Shown here piece by piece: positions 39,983-50,112 of a DNA stretch of 64,000 nt. Both the position numbers and the translations under genes were made by a program. The stretch covers positions 3,477,363-3,541,362 of the forward strand of contig NZ_CP051185.1 of the NCBI RefSeq assembly GCF_012516315.1, given 5' to 3'. A model generated the notes under the pieces. It did no database searches, had not been told where the DNA came from, and was given only the letters and a program-made list of their open reading frames with translations. The stretch's first letter is position 1. Every line of letters starts with the position of its first letter. The stretch comes from Limnospira fusiformis SAG 85.79 (lineage in GTDB: Bacteria; Cyanobacteriota; Cyanobacteriia; Cyanobacteriales; Microcoleaceae).

Positions 39983-40423
39983 TTTTTTCCTGCATGAACG
40001 TAAAAAAGTTGGGAACTGTTGGATGTCGGATTAGATAACTAAGTCGGGTGTGAATTCCTATAGTATCTATATTATCTTCTATCTAACTAAGTTCAGTGAT
40101 ATATTACACCCGAACATTGTGATTTCTTTGTGAAATTTAAGTGATCTGGGTCACTAATTATGTTTGAGCTGTATAGGTGCCGGGGGAGTTAATTGGGCAG
40201 ACGGCACTTTTTTTTGGGGGAAAATTTATCATAGCCGTTACCAGAGCTATTCTGGTGAAAATCTAATGTTTTTTTAACAAAAGCAATGAAGCGGGTTTGG
40301 ATCACAAAATCATCAAACCATAATCTAAAAAGGAATGGGACTGGCGGTTCTGTGTAGTGGGTGTTCCCGGACTCCTGATCCTGCTAGACTGGATGTAAGT
40401 TAGACGGATATTGATTCATATTC
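39983..40423. other. Long spacer upstream of pap with an orphan terminator
   Basis: No protein gene is seen. A T-rich region with a possible promoter (tatagtatctatattat near 40060) is followed by the hairpin at 40177-40215. The rest would be the promoter and leader of pap. Confidence 0.4.
40177..40215 (+). terminator. Intrinsic terminator without an annotated gene before it
   Basis: The arms gtgccg (40177-40182) and cggcac (40202-40207) are followed by eight T. No plus-strand protein gene precedes it, so it may end a small RNA starting near 40080-40140. Confidence 0.55.
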
Positions 40424-41902
40424 ATGCTCAACACACTAAACCTGGAGCTTTCGCTAGATAAAGAAAGCTATAAGACTCAGACGGAAGGACTGATGCGGGA
40501 GCTGCGATCGCTACAGCAAATCTGCTGGGAAAAAAAACTACCTGTGATTATCGTCCTGGAGGGTTGGGCGGCGGCGGGTAAGGGTTCTCTAGTCAAAAAA
40601 ATGGTTAGCTATATGGACCCTCGTGGGTTCAAAGTGATTCCGGTGTGGCCCCCGACCGAACAGGAGCGGTTGTATCCATTCATGTGGAGATTTTGGCAAG
40701 AGTTCCCAGGTTATGGGAAAATCGGGATTTTTTACCACAGTTGGTATACCCATGTTCTGGAAGATCGTCTATTTGAGAGACTTCCAGAAGCTAATGTAGG
40801 GATGGCAATGCGTCAAATTAATGCTTTTGAGCGTCAAATGATTGACGATGGGGCAGCGATCGCCAAATTTTGGATTCACTTGAGCAAAAAAGAACTCAAG
40901 CGCCGCCTGAAAAAGGCCACTAACGATGAACTAGAAGCATGGCGGGTGCGTCCCGAAGACTGGGAGCAGGCTAAAAACTATGATATTTATAGTTCCTATG
41001 CCGAAGAGATGCTAATTCACACCAGCACGGGTGTAGTTCCCTGGACCTTAGTAGAGGGAGATGATAAACGGTGGGGTAGGGTCAAGGTGCTATCTAAAAT
41101 GGTGTCTACTATCAAAGAGACTCTCGAAAGGCTGGAAGTGCAACCGCCTCCTATTTTTACTCCTCCCCAACAACACCTAGAACCTACCGATCCACAACCC
41201 CTGGCTGCTGTGGATCTGAGTTTGTCCTTGTCAGAGGATGACTATAAGGAACAGTTGCGGGAACAACAGGTTCGCTTAGGTAAGATGCAGCAAATGATTT
41301 TTGAACAGCAAATCCCCGTTTTAGCCATATTTGAGGGATGGGACGCGGCTGGAAAAGGGGGATCCATTAAGCGTTTAACCGATATTCTTGATCCGCGCAG
41401 CTATGAAGTTCATGCTTTTGCTGCTCCCACTGATGAGCAAAAGGTGCATCATTATCTGTGGCGGTTTTGGCGTAAACTTCCGCCAGCCGGAAAAATTGGC
41501 GTTTTTGACCGCAGTTGGTATGGTCGGGTCTTAGTAGAACGCCTTGAGGGGTTTGCTTCCGAACGACAATGGCGACGCGCCTATCGAGAAATTAATGAGT
41601 TTGAGGAACAACTGACTACGGCGGGTTATATTTTGCTGAAGTTTTGGTTACATATTGACCCGGATACCCAACTTGAAAGGTTTACTGAACGCGAGAATAA
41701 TCCGTTTAAGCAATATAAACTCACAGATGAGGACTGGCGGAACCGGGAAAAATGGTCTTGTTATGAGGTAGCCGTCAACCAAATGGTGCATCGGACTAAT
41801 ACCCCTAGGGCTCCTTGGACTTTGGTTTCCGGTAATGATAAGTTTTATGCGCGGGTGCAGGTGGCGCAAACGGTGGCTGATGCGATCGCTCAAACTTTAT
41901 AG
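40424..41902 (+). CDS. pap: Polyphosphate:AMP phosphotransferase (tandem PPK2)
   Basis: The 492-residue protein has two PPK2 domains. Each has a Walker A (EGWAAAGKGSLVKK, about residue 47; EGWDAAGKGGSIKR, about 306) and a lid/Walker B region; the second has FDRSWYGRVLVERL with the expected aspartate-arginine, the first has the altered YHSWYTHVLEDRL. This two-domain form transfers phosphate from polyphosphate to AMP to give ADP. The N-terminal domain is thought to be regulatory or less active, which fits its altered motif. A terminator follows. Confidence 0.9.
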   Translation: MLNTLNLELSLDKESYKTQTEGLMRELRSLQQICWEKKLPVIIVLEGWAAAGKGSLVKKMVSYMDPRGFKVIPVWPPTEQERLYPFMWRFWQEFPGYGKIGIFYHSWYTHVLEDRLFERLPEANVGMAMRQINAFERQMIDDGAAIAKFWIHLSKKELKRRLKKATNDELEAWRVRPEDWEQAKNYDIYSSYAEEMLIHTSTGVVPWTLVEGDDKRWGRVKVLSKMVSTIKETLERLEVQPPPIFTPPQQHLEPTDPQPLAAVDLSLSLSEDDYKEQLREQQVRLGKMQQMIFEQQIPVLAIFEGWDAAGKGGSIKRLTDILDPRSYEVHAFAAPTDEQKVHHYLWRFWRKLPPAGKIGVFDRSWYGRVLVERLEGFASERQWRRAYREINEFEEQLTTAGYILLKFWLHIDPDTQLERFTERENNPFKQYKLTDEDWRNREKWSCYEVAVNQMVHRTNTPRAPWTLVSGNDKFYARVQVAQTVADAIAQTL

Positions 41903-41957
41903 TTAGTAGGCAATTTGGCAAAACTATTGCCAGCGTCGGGTAGTTCACTATAAACTT

Positions 41958-41996
41958 GAGCCGTATACTATTTGTCAGTTATACGGCTCTCGTTTT
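41958..41996 (+). terminator. Intrinsic terminator after pap
   Basis: The ten-base arms gagccgtata and tatacggctc enclose a 12-base loop and are followed by tcgtttt, 55 bases after the pap stop. Confidence 0.75.
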
Positions 41997-42099
41997 CCTC
42001 AGTCCCTAAAGCACTCTGTGATTTGATTTGGGGTAGACCAGGAAAAATCAAAGGGTGATATGATGTGGGATTCTCCACGGTCAACCATGAAGGGAAAAA

Positions 42100-43089
42100 A
42101 TGATGTTTGTATTACTCACCCAAGTTCTGGTTTTACTGCTACTGATTACCATTTCTTTTAGGATTTGGAGACTCTTAGCAGGCAAAGAAAATAGCTTAGT
42201 TAGTCGGCTGTTTTTTTTACTAACTCTCACTTTACTTATAGTCACTTTTATCGCTCCTGATAGCCAGGTTGGTAGATCTGTTATTCAGCTTTTGGCGATT
42301 TTTCTAAGACCTCTGGGTTTATCAATTTTACTATTAACCATTGCCTCGGCTTTGATTACTAATGGGGGGATTAAAAATCCGGCTCCGAATTTAATTTTAA
42401 CTGCATTATTAATTCTGATTTTATCGAGTACCCCCGTTTTGGCTCAATGGTTGGCTTTGCAGGTGGAAAGGGTGGCTGTGCAAACAGTTCAAACTGATTT
42501 ATGTTGTGGGGAAAGAGCCGGGGCAATTGTTTTGTTAGGACGGGGAACAACACAGCCTAAATTGCCCTACAGAACTCAGATCCAACTCACGGCTACAGGC
42601 GATCGCATTCCCTATACAGCCGAACTTTATCGGGAACGTTTAGCTCGTTTGGTGATTGTAGCAGCAGGCGATCGCCATGAGTTAATTCATCCGACTAATG
42701 AGGCGAAAGATATTCAACAGTTATTGATTTATATGGGAGTTTTGCCTAGTGATATTCTTTTGGCAACTGAAAGCCATACCGTTAGGGAAGAAGCCCTAGA
42801 AGTCAAAGAAATCATGGAAAAAAGGCGGTTAGGAAGAACTATCATTTTGGTTACTTCTGCCTTAGAAATGCGCCGCGCCGCCCTCACATTTACTCAAGCT
42901 GGTTTTAAGGTAATTCCGGCTCCCACTAATTTTTCTACTTTTATTCCCTATGGCAAACGTAAGGAGAGGGTTTCTTTCCAAGACTTCGCCCCTAATGCGG
43001 AGGCTTTGGTTCTCAGTACCCGTGTGGTTGATGAATATCTCGCTACTTTTTATTACTTTCTACGGGGGTGGATGGCTCCTAGTTTATAA
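42100..43089 (+). CDS. YdcF/ElyC-like membrane protein (DUF218)
   Basis: The 329-residue protein has about four N-terminal membrane helices (to residue 130), then a DUF218 domain: AGAIVLLGRGT, RLARLVIVAAGD, STNEA-like PTNEAKDIQQLLIYMGV, LLATESHTVREEALEVKEI and VTSALEMRRAALTF. This matches the YdcF/SanA/ElyC group, linked to cell-envelope or lipid-carrier functions. The start ATG follows a GGG AAAAAATG context with AAGGG upstream. It stands alone before the IS4 element. Confidence 0.85.
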   Translation: MMFVLLTQVLVLLLLITISFRIWRLLAGKENSLVSRLFFLLTLTLLIVTFIAPDSQVGRSVIQLLAIFLRPLGLSILLLTIASALITNGGIKNPAPNLILTALLILILSSTPVLAQWLALQVERVAVQTVQTDLCCGERAGAIVLLGRGTTQPKLPYRTQIQLTATGDRIPYTAELYRERLARLVIVAAGDRHELIHPTNEAKDIQQLLIYMGVLPSDILLATESHTVREEALEVKEIMEKRRLGRTIILVTSALEMRRAALTFTQAGFKVIPAPTNFSTFIPYGKRKERVSFQDFAPNAEALVLSTRVVDEYLATFYYFLRGWMAPSL

Positions 43090-44078
43090 GTCTGTTGACA
43101 CTCCATCGGGCTAAAGCTACGAGGATTCTTTAGAGGAGATAACCAACAAATGTTAGTCATTGCTCGTAACGGTAGTGCCTAATCTAAGTACAGGACAAAA
43201 GTTGTAGAGCCTGGTGAAACCGCCCTGAAAACAAAGGCAGATTAGAGAAAGTGCGGCGTAGAAAATCCAAGCCAGTGCGGAAAAGACTCTGGGAGCGTCG
43301 TCCGTGAGCCTTCAAAGGAATGGGTGAACCTTGGTGAATCCACAAACCCACCTTCATAGCCCAAGTAAAAGCCAGGCTAAGCAAAGCCAATAAACGGCTC
43401 AAGCGCTCAGGGTCCTTAAAGTGAGTCGATTCGAGACAGAAGCCCCGAGTCTTCAAGGCTCCGAAGAGGTTTTCAATACCCCAACGCCGAGCATAGTCGG
43501 GGAGGGCCGTTTCGGGGCAAGCGTTAGTGATGAGAATCAACAACTCCCCCGAATCAGCCAGACGAGAGCCAATGACGTAAACCTGCCGTCCCCAAACCCA
43601 ACGGCGACCCGAAAGCTGGCGAAATTCTCCGGGTCGCAGAGAATCAAACATTCGTTCGCCGCTACGCCGAGTTCCTCCTAACTTAGGACTAATCAGCTCG
43701 CTGTGGCGGATGCGTAGGCGGAAAGGAACCTCGGGGTCGATGAGAAGATACGAGAGCCAATCTCGCCCCACAAATTCCCGGTCAGCGGTCAGACAAGCCA
43801 CCTCCACGTCAGGAAATAGTGCCTCGAAGCGGTCGAATAAGTCCATGCGTTCGCCACTGTTGCTATTGCCCTTTTTGTCAAGCATCGTCCACAGCAGGGG
43901 AAAGGCAATCCCCTCGTGGACGACTGCCAACATCAAGATGTTGAAATGGGTTTGACCGAAAGACCAACAGGTGCGGTCGAGACTAAGAGTCCAAGGTTGG
44001 GGAATGTCAATGAGGCTAACGACGAAACGGGCAATCTCTGCCCGGTCAAATTTGAATTGCCGAAAAAAACGTTGTAAT

Positions 44079-45838
44079 CCTACATTCCGCAGGTTGATAG
44101 GTAATTAACCGGATGCGTAGTAATAGCGCTCAACGGGTGGACCGAAGAGGTGAATAATCAATCGCCGTTCATCATTGAGATTGCTAATCTGCCTTTGCCC
44201 ATCGAGATTAACCCAGTGGATTCCTTGAAACTTCTGCATAATCCAGCGAAAGGTCGGTTTAGCGGTGGGTTGTTGGCGTTGGTCGCGCACCGTTTGCTTC
44301 TGAGCATCTAGCGCCTGTCGCAGTTGGCGTTCGGCGAGGGTATACACCATAAGGGTTAGGGCCATGATGAGAGCTAAGGCCTCGACCCGCTGCGGCTTTT
44401 TGACAAAGACGCTACTGGCAAAGAAGAGGGGGTCTTTGAGGAAGCGAAAGCCTCTCTCGACGGTCTGTTGCCCTTTATATTCGCTCAAGCAGGTCTGAGC
44501 CGGCCAGAGGGATTGCTCCAGTTGATTGGTGGCTAGAATAAAGCGACTACGCTGACGGCTAAAGCGGTCTTCCGCCGTGGCGGTCTGCTGTAACGTGGCC
44601 TGGAGCCGATAGCCCTGAACTGGGGTGGGTTCGGCGGATTTGGCGGGACGACCGGGGGGTCGCTTGGCCCGCACCGTCTCCAGGGAGACCTGAGTGAGCT
44701 GATGCACCTCGAGTCCATCTTGAAACTGCATCAAGGCCTCGAGGGCATCGGGTTTGCAAGCAAAGACCCGCTGGGTCAGCTTTTTCAATTGGCGGTTGAG
44801 GCGGTGTTCGAGCTTCTCTAATTCGGGTTGCCAGAGGTCGGCATTGGCTTTGCGGGTTTGGCTTTCGACGAGGCGCCAGCGCTGGCGCACTCCGGCATAG
44901 GTCTGCTCAATCTCCCACATCCGGTAATCCTTGGAGTTGCAGGGGACTTCAGTCAGTCGGGTGACATCGCTGTGCACCAGCTCTTGAGCCGCTTTTAGGG
45001 TCAGCGACGCCGTGATAGCCACCCCGTGGTCTCCATCTGCTGCAGATTGGCTGCTGTGTAAAAGGCGGCATCCATCACAACGATACCGTCGCTAGTCCAT
45101 TGGTCACCAAACGCCTTGAGCACCTCTGCAAACTGCTGAGTGTCCTGTTCATTGCCACTGGCCAACTGCAACCATAGCGGCACGCCACCGTCGGCGGCAC
45201 AGACTAGAGTCATCAAAAACTGTTTCAAATCTGGACGATGGTCTCGGGAATAGCCTCGACACAGCCGAATTGGGCTGGGTTCTGCTGATGTCTCACCGGG
45301 GGGAGCTGACTCAAGTCCTACCTCGGATTTCCCCTTCGAGCACCGCTGATACTTCCCTTCTACTGAGATCGAGGTGGCATCGAGATGACGCTGTTGAATA
45401 TCAATTCCAAATCGTTCCACAGCCTGGAGCGCCACCTGGAGAAAAAATGATGTCGTCCCTTCTGCGTAGAGTTCATCCAACACTCGACCTAAGCGGTCGT
45501 CATTCAAGTGACGAGCCTCTACCCCTTCCCCGAGCAGATGAGACACCGCTTTACTCTCAAAAAACTCGCTGAATAAATACAACGGTGCACTGAGAAAGCC
45601 TAGGGCGTTCAAAATCATGGCTTTAACCACTTGTCCGGCACTCACATGCTCCAAGCTATGAGGTTCAATCCGCTTATCCGTCAACTCGACCAGGCCAAGT
45701 TCGTCAATCACTCCAGCCACTAAACCCAGATGGTCTAAATTTTTAATCTGCATCGCCAGAGCCTACCGCTCGAAGGAACCCTTTCTAGCCTAGACTAGCA
45801 CCATATCTTTTATTCCCTGTCAACCTGCGGAATGTAGG
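44079..45838 (-). mobile_element. IS1634-family element, second copy
   Basis: The 1760 bp element has the same ends as the copy at 34546 (CCTACATTCCGCAGGTTGA repeats) and a 7 bp target duplication ttgtaat (44072-44078 and 45839-45845). It is nearly identical to the first copy. Confidence 0.92.
44105..45753 (-). pseudogene. IS1634 transposase with a frameshift
   Basis: The gene reads like the intact copy at 34631-36280 but is broken near 45005, where cgggtgccgctgacc of the intact copy has become cggcgtcgctgacc, one base shorter. The first frame ends after TTGWLSRRR and the second carries the rest from LTLKAAQELV. It probably cannot make a full transposase, though the element could be moved in trans. 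Confidence 0.9.
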
Positions 45839-46196
45839 TTGTAATCGCTGGTAATTTGAGGAAATTTGCACAGGATTTGCGAATACAGTCGCTATTTCCA
45901 TCAGATTAACCGTCTTTGTTTGGAATAGCGCCATCAGGAACAGGCAGACAAAGTTTAATCTCGCCCCGTGCCAGGGCAAGTGAGGGCGCAAAGTGTCTCG
46001 TAATCGGTTAAGCTCGTTCATGAGAGGGAAGTTTGGTTTGTGGTAATTCCGATCTAACCCTCTCACCCCAACTTGGCGCTACCCCCCCACCCCTCGACTT
46101 TCACCTCAGCCCGGAGCGCCCCCTTCAGAATTTTCGGCTAGATTCCCTTTTGGCTAAGACTTTCAGCTTTTTTGTCCTGTACTGAGGTGCCTAATA

Positions 46197-47154
46197 TAGC
46201 ACAAGACAGGAAAGTTAGGACGTATAATGGAGAGGACGAGATGACTAAGAAGACCAAAAATGCCAGCCCCCTATAGTTACGACCTCAGACAAAAAGTTAT
46301 TGATGCAATTGAACTAGACGGTATGCCCAAAACAGAAGCCAGTCAAGTTTTCCATGTCAGCCGGAACACCATTAATCTCTGGCTGCAAAGAAAAGCACAG
46401 ACCGGAGACTTCCTCCCTAAACCTAATCACCCACCTGGCAATAACCACAAAATTACCGACTGGCATAAATTCAAGGCTTTTGCCCAAGAGCATGGCGATC
46501 AAACCTCCGCTCAAATGGCTGAACTTTGGGATGACGACATCTCTCCTCGCACCATATCCAGAGCCTTGAAGAAAATTGGCTTCACCAGAAAAAAAAACTT
46601 ACGGCTACCAAGAACGTGATGAGCAACAGCGAGAGGAGTTTATGGCTCAGATTGAACAGATGGAGCCGGAAGGGTTGGTTTACCTCGATGAAGCTGGCAT
46701 GAATAGTCAGGACTCGGATTACCCTTATGGTTACTGCGAGGAAGGAAAACGCTTCCATGCCCTCAAATCAGGGAAGAGGCAGGGCAGGGTGAGCTATATG
46801 GCCCCATGGTGTCATCAACAACTCTTAGCCCCCTTTAGCTTTGAGGGTTGTTGTAATCGGACAGTGTTTGAGTTGTGGTTGGAGTTCATCTTAATTCCAA
46901 CACTGAAGCCAAGTCAGACTCTAGTGCTAGACAATGCAACGTTTCATAAAGGGGGACGGATTCCTGAGCTAGTGGAGGCGGCTCAATGCCGTTTGCTCTA
47001 TCTACCACCTTATTCGCCAGACCTCAACAAGATAGAGAAATGTTGGTCGTGGTTGAAAGCCCGCATTCGCCATTGTATTGAGCAGTTTGATTCTCTCTAT
47101 GATGCCATGGATTCCGTTCTCAAAACTGCGTCCTAACCACCTTGACTAATGCTA
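46197..47154 (+). mobile_element. IS630 copy e (958 bp)
   Basis: The element is complete, with tagcacaagacagg at the left, ctaatgcta at the right and TA on each side. It lies directly after the target duplication of the IS4 element. The A-run has nine A. Confidence 0.9.
46260..47136 (+). CDS. IS630 transposase in two overlapping frames (copy e)
   Basis: Frame one (46260-46619) gives the DNA-binding part to FTRKKN; frame two (from within the A-run to 47136) gives KTYGYQERDEQQ and the whole DDE core (YLDEAGMNS, VLDNATFHKG, NKIEKCWSW). With nine A instead of eight, a full protein needs a frame change at the run by ribosomal or polymerase slippage. No other damage is evident. Confidence 0.75.
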
Positions 47155-47174
47155 TATGTAATGATAGAGGTGTA

Positions 47175-47776
47175 GTGCGAAACGTTTAGGAGACAAAATA
47201 AGGCTGCAATGCCTGAAATAACCTCCTAGAGGGGCTTAAACCACCCCTTAACTGTTTATATGTCCCAACGCTTAGACGTTATGAATCTAAGCAAGGCAGG
47301 GGACTCAAGGTCAATCCCATTTGAAGAAATCGCAATATACCGTCCAAGTATACCTAGAAGGAGTATTAAACCCACTTGGGGCGATTATGGGAGAGAGTAA
47401 CGGCGATAGCCACCCCCAGTTTTGGGAATCACAAACTCAGGATTGAAGCGGGGAACGGAAGGCGTGAGGGAAAACCTATCCCAATAAATCCGACCACTGC
47501 CAACCATCTATGACTAAGGAAATCTGAATGTTCCGACTTGAACCATCGTAACTACTAAGCCAGCGAAAAGGTTTGATACGCTGGGCCCAAAAGGGTACGG
47601 AGAAAAGTAGGGTACTTACACCAACACCTACACAGACCTTTAAAAGTAACCCGGTGGATAGGACAAGTCTAAAGATGGAATGCCCGTATAAACGGAACGT
47701 TTAAACCCCTCATTGGCTCTCTAATAAATAAGTGAGCAATATTACTCACAAGAGTAGTGAAAAGTGTAAGCGTATG
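47175..47776 (+). mobile_element. 5' part of an outer group II intron (second twintron)
   Basis: It begins GTGCGAAACGTTTAGGAG and matches the outer intron at 31281 along its length but with many differences. It runs to ...GTAAGCGTATG, where the inner intron starts. The 3' half is missing from this locus. Confidence 0.83.
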
Positions 47777-48083
47777 GTGCGAGACGTTCGGGTATGAAAT
47801 AGGGCTGAAATGCCCGAAATAACTACCCGGTGAGGATCCCAGCTCCGAATCTGGATATAAGGAGACCTCTCCTGACCATCCTCATAACTGGTTATATGTC
47901 CCGACGCTTAGGGAACTAAGCAAGGCAAGGAACTCAAGGTCATAAACGAACTGAGAAATCAGGGAGTAGAGAGTAACGGCGATAGCCACCCCCAGTTTTG
48001 GAAATCATAACTCCAGGATTGAAGCGGGGAACGGAAGGCGTGAGGTAGAACCTACTACCAAGACGCGACCACTGCCAACCATC
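47777..48083 (+). mobile_element. 5' part of the inner group II intron, cut by IS630
   Basis: It begins GTGCGAGACGTTCGGG and is almost identical to the inner intron at 30686. It ends at ...CCAACCATC, where IS630 copy f is inserted at TA. Domains V and VI are not found on the far side of the IS630, so the intron is dead. Confidence 0.83.
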
Positions 48084-48085
48084 TA

Positions 48086-49043
48086 TAGCACAAGACAGAA
48101 CACTTAGGACGTATAATGGAGAGGACGAGATGACTAAGAAGACCAAAAATGCCAGCCCCCTATAGTTACGACCTCAGACAAAAAGTTATTGATGCCATTG
48201 AACTAGACGGTATGCCCAAAACAGAAGCCAGTCAAGTTTTCCATGTCAGCAGGAACACTATTAATCTCTGGCTGCAAAGAAAAGCACAGACCGGAGACTT
48301 CCTCCCTAAACCTCATCACCGACCTGGCAATAACCACAAAATTACCGACTGGCAGAAATTCAAGGCTTTTGCCCAAGAGCATGGCCACAAAACCTCCGCT
48401 CAAATGGCTGAACTTTGGGATGACGACATCTCTCCTCGCACCATATCCAGAGCCTTGAAGAAAATTGGCTTCACCAGAAAAAAAAACTTACGGCTACCAA
48501 GAACGTTGGAAGCAACAGCGAGAGGAGTTTATGGCTCAGATTGAACAGATGGAGCCGGAAGAAGTGGTCTACCTCGATGAAGCCGGCATGAATAGTCAGG
48601 ACTCGGATTACCCTTATGGTTACTGCGAGGAAGGAAAACGCTTCCATGCACTCAAATCAGGGAAGAGGCAGGGCAGGGTAAGTATGATAGCCGCATGGTG
48701 TCATCAACAACTCTTAGCTCCCTTTAGCTTTGAGGGTTGTTGTAATCGGACAGTGTTTGAGTTGTGGTTGGAGTTCATCTTAATTCCAACATTGAAGCCA
48801 GGTCAGACTCTAGTATTGGACAATGCAACGTTTCATAAAGGGGGACGGATTGCTGAACTGGTGGAGGCAGCTCAATGCCGTTTACTCTATCTACCACCTT
48901 ATTCGCCAGACCTCAACAAGATAGAGAAATGTTGGTCGTGGCTGAAAGCCCGTATTCGCCACTGCATTGAGCAGTTTGATTCTCTCCATGATGCCATGGA
49001 TTCCGTTCTCAAAGCTGCGTCCTAACCACCTTGACTAATGCTA
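48086..49043 (+). mobile_element. IS630 copy f (958 bp)
   Basis: The copy is complete with the usual ends and TA on both sides. It interrupts the inner intron of the second twintron. Confidence 0.9.
48149..49025 (+). CDS. IS630 transposase in two overlapping frames (copy f)
   Basis: Frame one (48149 onward) carries the DNA-binding part and frame two (to 49025) the complete DDE core, joined at a nine-A run as in copy e. The C-terminus is whole (DSVLKAAS). Slippage at the run would give a full-length protein. Confidence 0.75.
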
Positions 49044-49046
49044 TAA

Positions 49047-49141
49047 ATAAGCGATCGCTCTTGGTAGGTTGGGTGAAACTCCGTGAAACCCAATATAACG
49101 GAGAGATGGTGGTGTTGGGTTCCGTACCTCCACCCAACCTA
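49047..49141 (-). repeat. Single inverted unit of the 101 bp repeat
   Basis: This is the reverse complement of one unit of the array at 50113-51118 (gtaggttgggtgga through gcgatcgctta). It lies on the other side of IS630 copy g. Confidence 0.85.
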
Positions 49142-49145
49142 CTTA

Positions 49146-50110
49146 TAGCACTAGTCAATAGGGTTAGGACGCAGCCTTGAGAACATAATCCATGGCATCA
49201 TGGAGAGAATCAAACTGCTCAATACAATGGCGAATGCGGGCTTTCAACCACGACCAACATTTCTCTATTCTCTATCTTGTTGAGGTCTGGCGAATAAGGC
49301 GGAAGATAGAGTAAACGGCATTGAGCTGCCTCCACCAGTTCAGCAATCCGCCTCCCTTTATGAAACGTTGCATTGTCCAATACTAGAGTCTGACCTGGCT
49401 TCAATGTTGGAATTAAGATAAACTCCAACCACAACTCAAACACTGTCCGATTACAACAACCCTCAAAGGTAAAGGGAGCTAAGAGTTGTTGATAACACCA
49501 TGCGGCTATCATACTTACCCTGCCCTGCCTCTTCCCTGATTTGAGTGCATGGAAGCGTTTTCCTTCCTCGCAGTAACCATAAGGGTAATCCGAGTCCTGA
49601 CTATTCATGCCGGCTTCATCGAGGTAGACCACTTCTTCCGGCTCCATCTGTTCAATCTGAGCCATAAACTCCTCTCGCTGTTGCTCATCACGTTCTTGGT
49701 AGCCGTAAGTTTTTTTTTCTGGTGAAGCCAATTTTCTTCAAGGCTCTGGATATGGTGCGAGGAGAGATGTCGTCATCCCAAAGTTCAGCCATTTGAGCTG
49801 CTGTTTTGTCGCCATGCTCTTGGGCAAAAGCCTTGAATTTTTGCCAGTCGGTAATTTTGTGGTTATTGCCAGGTCGGTGATGAGGTTTAGGGAGGAAGTC
49901 TCCGGTCTGTGCTTTTCTTTGCAGCCAGAGATTAATGGTGTTCCTGCTGACATGGAAAACTTGACTGGCTTCTGTTTTGGGCATACCGTCTAGTTCAATG
50001 GCATCAATAACTTTTTGTCTGAGGTCGTAACTATAGGGGGCTGGCATTTTGGGTCTTCTTAGTCATCTCGTCCTCTCCATTATACGTCCTAAGTGTTCTG
50101 TCTTGTGCTA
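49146..50110 (-). mobile_element. IS630 copy g
   Basis: The copy has both ends and TA on each side but is 965 bp long, the extra length coming from a 7-base duplication near 49262-49275 (tctctattctctatc). It separates the inverted repeat unit from the direct array. Confidence 0.87.
49219..50047 (-). pseudogene. IS630 transposase of copy g, frameshifted
   Basis: It has nine A at the run, and in addition the 7-base insertion shifts the frame right after DLNKIEN, just at the catalytic glutamate segment (DLNKIEKCW in other copies). No full-length transposase can be made. Confidence 0.82.
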
Positions 50111-50112
50111 TA

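Larger units (their letters stand above)
43184..46021 (-). pseudogene. IS4-family transposase, split by IS1634
   Basis: The N-terminal part (45846-46021, MNELNRLRDTLRPHLPWH to YQRLQ) and the C-terminal part (43184-44078) join in frame once IS1634 and one copy of its 7 bp duplication (ttgtaat) are removed. The core has aspartates in LSLDRTCWS and LTADREFVG and the C-terminal YARRWGIENLFGALK with the glutamate. The gene would be whole without the insertion. Confidence 0.88.
43184..46186 (-). mobile_element. IS4-family element interrupted by IS1634
   Basis: The terminal repeats (left ctaagtacaggacaaaag; right, on the minus strand, ctcagtacaggacaaaaaag) and a 9 bp target duplication gtgcctaat (43175-43183 and 46187-46195) define the element. 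Without the inner IS1634 (44079-45838) it is about 1.24 kb. The transposase stop lies within the left repeat. Confidence 0.9.
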
